Below are positions 60,333 through 64,000 of a stretch of DNA of 64,000 nucleotides, piece by piece. Positions within the stretch are counted from its first letter, which is position 1. The number at the start of each line of letters is the position of its first letter. A model generated the notes under the pieces. It did not search any database. It was given only the letters and a program-made list of their open reading frames with translations, and was not told the DNA's origin. Source of the DNA: Primula veris (taxonomy: Eukaryota > Streptophyta > Magnoliopsida > Ericales > Primulaceae); the NCBI GenBank assembly GCA_963682055.1, contig OY821751.1:10788001-10852000 (forward strand), written 5' to 3'. The translations under genes were made by a program, and so were the position numbers.

Positions 60333-61309
60333 ATCTACTAGAAAACATGCCAATTATGGTGGTTTTTTTTAAAGGCGATAATAAAACCGCCTTAATTATT
60401 AGTAATTAAGGCGGTTATTTTAGAGGCGGAAAACAACCGCTTTTAAAGAAAATAATAGAGGCAGCTCAAAATTACAGCCTTTAAAACGACTTTAATCGCC
60501 GTTCTTGGCAAATTACGATATTAAAAAATTGAACAACTTTTTAAATTGTTATTTTTTCCCAAAACAAAATGACTTTTAGTTAAATTTTAAATTATGTTTT
60601 TCTTAAGTTTGTTTCTTTTTAATTTTAACTTGTTAAAAAAAAGTAAGAAATAATTTGACGTTGTTGGTACGCCTCCACTACAACTTTAATACCACATACA
60701 AAATTAAAATATGTTTTTATTCCAAAAATAAATTAAAACTTAATATAAACCGAGTGGGATTATATTTTTTAGCGTTCACGACAGTTGCTAAAATATACCC
60801 AAATATATTACACACTACTACAATTCCTATATGAATATATACCTATGAAACACACAGAACTATATGTATGCATGTACAAATACTTATGATTTTGGTTTTG
60901 TCGAACTGTATTGCAATTGAATACTTCCAGTGGTTCATTATTGTAGTTTATTAACCCAATATTTGCGATTCTGGCTGATGTATAGATAGATTGAATCTTA
61001 ATAAAGTTACAAGCTCTTGAGATTAACTTTTTGTTGGGATTTTATTGAATTGCGTCATGTGAGTCAGTTGTATTACTAGGGTTTTAATTGGAGTATGTAA
61101 GTAAATCTGTATGAAATATGCAATTTTGTTTTGCATATGTGATTATTTGATTTGGTTTTGTTGAATTTTCTACTAAAAACTTAATTGTTATGACTGATAA
61201 GTCATGGTCAAGTCGTGGGGAAAATTTACGCTCCCCGGACTTTGATTGCATAGAATCAGGATAGTTGTAATATAATTTTAGAAATTTGAATTTATTTAAA
61301 GAATATTTG

Positions 61310-63110
61310 TGTTATAGCCCAGGTTAAATTATTGCAAAGTTTGCAATGGTAAGTTAAGAAAATACTCAATATTTTTGATATATGTAAACTGCTACATTGT
61401 TTGAGTATAAATACTCATTAGGAAATAACTGAAAAAACAAGTAGTGGGGCAGTTACTGTAATTAGTAACTGCCTAATCTAATGGCTGAGATTAACCCAAC
61501 TCAAACTAATCCTACGGTCCAAAAGAAATAACAGAAACAACATCATTCTTTCAACTAATTACACAGAGGTCCTAAATTACTTAAAACAAAACAAAACGAG
61601 ACAAACAGCTATCTCTCTCTCTCTCAAGCTCATCACCCATGGTGATTAGGGTTTTCTCTAGGGATCAACATAGCCTTGCTGTTCCTTAGCTTATTAGCCA
61701 TAGAGTCACTACAAATTCCCTCCTCCTTATGAAGGATCTTGCCCGCAAGATCTTTGTAAACATTTAACATCCTCTTAAAATTCTCCCATGTAGCTTGTGA
61801 ATTAGGGTTAGGGAACCTATGTGGGTGGTTAGCAAAAGTTTTTGAGTGAAGTTTCTTCTCCAACCCTACTTTTTGTTCTTGATAATTAGCAATGGTATAA
61901 GCTGTGTCAATGTCCTGTCGAAATTGCATCTTAACAGTTAAGCCTATTTCCTCTTTCAAGCCACTTACAAAGTACACTAACTTGTGTTTTTCTGGTAAAT
62001 CCCTAACCATGTTAGAAATAAGTTCAAATTCATTCTTATAATCCTTCACACTACCACTTTGTTTTAATTTAATTAAGAGATCCAATGGGTTTTCATGCAT
62101 GTGTTCAGAAAACCTCTTAATAACTTGCTCACTGAAATTCTCCCAATTAGTTATTCCCCCTGTTTGTTCAAGATTTTGAAACCAAATTAAGGCTTGATCT
62201 TCAAAATATAAGTTAGCAATCATAATCTTTTGATTATCTGGGGTCTGGTTCCACTTAAAAAACTGATTAGCCTTATAAACCCATTCCATACATTTGTCAC
62301 CAAAAAATTTGGGGAAATCCAATCTAACTGGTTTACAGTTTGTAGAAATTTGTTCATGGAAAAAATTAACATCACCAGTTTTTGAAGATCCTTTGTTGTT
62401 GGCTGAGGTTTCTGGCATCTCTCCATCTTTTCCTTGGTTGTTGAAAAAAAAACTGACTTGCTGTAGTTGCAAGTTCATTTGTGCAATTTGATTTTCCAAA
62501 ATGATCTTGTCATCCTGGATTTTTTTTGTTTCTTGTAAACTTGCCTGCATCAAGGCCTGTAACTGCTCTAATTTCTGGTCAGTGGTCATGGTATTTTGGG
62601 TTTCAGGTTGGTCTAAAGGCTGGTTCATTTGTTGGAAGGGTGTGGCTGGAGGTTGCTGTGAAGCTTGACCTTTCTTTCCGGCCATTGTCTGGCTCTGATA
62701 CCAGTTTGTTATAGCCCAGGTTAAATTATTGCAAAGTTTGCAATGGTAAGTTAAGAAAATACTCAATATTTTTGATATATGTAAACTGCTACATTGTTTG
62801 AGTATAAATACTCATTAGGAAATAACTGAAAAAACAAGTAGTGGGGCAGTTACTGTAATTAGTAACTGCCTAATCTAATGGCTGAGATTAACCCAACTCA
62901 AACTAATCCTACGGTCCAAAAGAAATAACAGAAACAACATCATTCTTTCAACTAATTACACAGAGGTCCTAAATTACTTAAAACAAAACAAAACGAGACA
63001 AACAGCTGTCTCTCTCTCTCTCAAGCTCATCACCCATGGTGATTAGGGTTTTCTCTAGGGATCAACATAGCCTTACTGTTCCTTAGCTTATTAGCCATAG
63101 AGTCACTACA
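61310..63110 (-). mobile_element. Complete gag-only LTR retrotransposon (TR-GAG type)
   Basis: 1801 bp: two 404-bp LTRs (61310-61713, 62707-63110) that differ by eye at only two positions, and a 993-bp interior, flanked by perfect 5-bp duplications ATTTG (61305-61309, 63111-63115). Read on the minus strand the LTRs run TGTAGTGACTC...GGCTATAACA. The primer binding site TGGTATCAGAGCC (plus-strand 62691-62703) fits initiator tRNA-Met, 3 nt inside the 5' LTR. A purine tract AAGGAGGAGGGAATT (61714-61728) abuts the 3' LTR. Only gag is encoded, so mobility needs protease, RT and integrase from another element. The class is known in plants as terminal-repeat retrotransposons with a GAG domain. Confidence 0.93.
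61633..62685 (-). CDS. Retrotransposon Gag protein
   Basis: 350 aa. The ATG at 62685 (MAGKKGQASQQPPATPFQQM) lies 6 nt past the primer binding site; an earlier ATG at 62766 is inside the LTR and would start within the primer binding region, so it was not chosen. Residues 40-90 form a Gln/Leu-rich coiled coil (TTDQKLEQLQALMQASLQET). The Retrotrans_gag domain follows: VRLDFPKFFGDKCMEWVYKA, NQFFKWNQTPDNQKIMIANL, ALIWFQNLEQTGGITNWENF, then SGSVKDYKNEFELISNMVRD. There is no CCHC zinc knuckle, and no protease or RT follows. The last 27 codons lie in the 3' LTR. The frame is fully open, consistent with recent transposition. Confidence 0.92.
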   Translation of the reverse strand: MAGKKGQASQQPPATPFQQMNQPLDQPETQNTMTTDQKLEQLQALMQASLQETKKIQDDKIILENQIAQMNLQLQQVSFFFNNQGKDGEMPETSANNKGSSKTGDVNFFHEQISTNCKPVRLDFPKFFGDKCMEWVYKANQFFKWNQTPDNQKIMIANLYFEDQALIWFQNLEQTGGITNWENFSEQVIKRFSEHMHENPLDLLIKLKQSGSVKDYKNEFELISNMVRDLPEKHKLVYFVSGLKEEIGLTVKMQFRQDIDTAYTIANYQEQKVGLEKKLHSKTFANHPHRFPNPNSQATWENFKRMLNVYKDLAGKILHKEEGICSDSMANKLRNSKAMLIPRENPNHHG

Positions 63111-63532
63111 ATTTGGTAACTCATTGTTGTACATGATCAGAAAAAACCAAGTCATGTGATGAACTAGCACCAATCTTTTTAAAAGAAAACACATCATTTG
63201 AACTTCCTATATTACATACTATTACATAATGCTTCTTATAATGCGCTTCATCTTGGGTTTTAGAATTTCATTTTTAAATTTTAGGAATGTTTAATTTTTT
63301 CTTTTATTGATTAAATTATATTTTTTTCCATTATTTATTTTCCTACGTTTTGCATTCTAGAAACAGTTATTGATTTTTTGCCGTATTGTATTTGTTGTTT
63401 CCTTTCTCTCTTTGGAAGGCATGTTTTTGTTTTGCAATTTGGTGCAAAGTTTGATACTCCTTAATTAATTTGTGTTTGTTTGTAGATGACTTTTAATCAT
63501 GATAGTTATTATTAGTTTTGTTGAAGCAAGTA

Positions 63533-63645
63533 GGCAATGGAAGACTAAATGCTCGTTTTCGAACTGGACACATGGCTTTCATTTTGCTAGGATCGCATAT
63601 GTTTCTCATCTCACAGATCAAGGTCCTGAACTCAAGCCACCGCCA

Positions 63646-63677
<32 letters not shown>

Positions 63678-63770
63678 CTCTCGCACAGGCAATGAGTACA
63701 GGTTGTTTCGATTTAAAAATTGTTGTTCTTTTATAGTACTAGAATTTCATTTTAATGATACATAATCAAC
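63533..63770 (+). pseudogene. TNPA-like first exon remnant of the second CACTA copy
   Basis: Sequence GGAAGACTAAATGCTCGTTT to ATCAAGGTCCTGAA matches the exon 1 start of the gene at 36625 (GGAAGACTGAATGCTCGTTC). The ATGGGA start is changed to ATGGAAG, shifting the frame, and a run of 29 C (63646-63674) interrupts. The gene continues past the window if at all. Confidence 0.65.
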
Positions 63771-64000
63771 ATAAGCTACTCTCTTATATTTGGACATTTC
63801 ATACCCTCAAGATGATAACATATTAACCCGGGTCAATCAACAAAAGTTACTCTCCTATATTAGAGCAAAATGCTAGTTTTTTTTTTTTTTTGTATCAATA
63901 AATGAATGTATCGATTATCAAGACAAGAGTTGAAATCGTGCTTTGGTAGGTACATAGATACATTCGTGAGCTCTAAAGCAAGAAAAAATAGCAGAAGAGC
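63771..64000. other. AT-rich stretch to the window end
   Basis: Presumed interior of the second CACTA element; no further exon could be fixed. Confidence 0.4.

Larger units (their letters stand above)
60333..64000 (+). mobile_element. Second CACTA element of the same family, truncated by the window end
   Basis: Left end CTACTAGAAAACATGCCAAT followed by the subterminal GGCGGTT/AACCGCC words as at 32832. It then tracks the other element (e.g. 60885-60930 against 34205-34240; 63111-63180 against 34625-34690). After 63240 it jumps to sequence matching about 36405 of the first element, so the TPase gene is absent. At 63533 it matches the start of the TNPA gene. The TR-GAG retrotransposon at 61310-63110 is nested inside. 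Confidence 0.82.

Noticed and set aside
62526..62714. Plus-strand frames opposite the gag gene (also 62294-62491)
   Set aside because: Shadows of the minus-strand Gag frame.

Overview
This window is nuclear DNA from a flowering plant, most likely a dicot. It is AT-rich, genes are sparse and have introns, and most of the sequence is transposable elements of classic plant types stacked inside one another. No bacterial, organellar or rRNA sequence was recognised. No species call is made.

Host genes. The clearest is a three-exon subgroup Ib bHLH transcription factor (2841-4433, iron-deficiency type). Three small ARGOS/OSR-type membrane proteins are dispersed through the window: 11112-11321 (-), 22873-23148 (+) and 43127-43297 (-). 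All share two hydrophobic segments around a proline core. A short coiled-coil gene of unknown family (17100-19328) is broken by a solo LTR and carries an in-frame stop. Two exon-like remnants with similar peptides (15792-15920, 19950-20045) lie in a duplicated segment.

Mobile DNA, left to right. 1-2.5 kb: a CACTA-type MITE, a short Helitron and a foldback element stacked upstream of the bHLH gene. 5.2-6.5 kb: a solo LTR holding a private minisatellite. 8.9-9.95 kb: three foldback MITEs between TA runs. 12.3-15.7 kb: a hAT transposon with 7 of 8 bp of its target duplication matching; its transposase is split by a 1.29-kb solo LTR. 17.1-19.0 kb: a 1.9-kb gypsy-type solo LTR. 26.7-32.1 kb: two solo LTRs, a hAT MITE, a foldback MULE and a hAT-like element. 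32.8-41.5 kb: an 8.7-kb CACTA element with a ruined TPase and a largely intact multi-exon TNPA-like gene; it sits inside a third copy of the 5.2-kb LTR family. 44.2-52.8 kb: a decayed Ty1-copia element containing a 2.26-kb MULE and another LTR. 55.0-56.0 kb: a solo LTR. 59.2-59.8 kb: two Helitrons. 60.3 kb to the end: a second CACTA copy interrupted by a complete, very young 1.8-kb gag-only LTR retrotransposon (TR-GAG type).

Many insertions are exact: target-site duplications of 3, 5, 8, 9 or about 10 bp could be read directly. Where a coding frame or a second element copy crosses an insertion point, the pre-insertion sequence can be inferred. Most LTRs are solo, pointing to frequent LTR-LTR recombination. 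No novel defence or metabolic system was found. The most unusual signals are two related LTRs carrying arrays of palindromes with different arms but a common core, and a triplicated exon-intron module in the CACTA TNPA gene.
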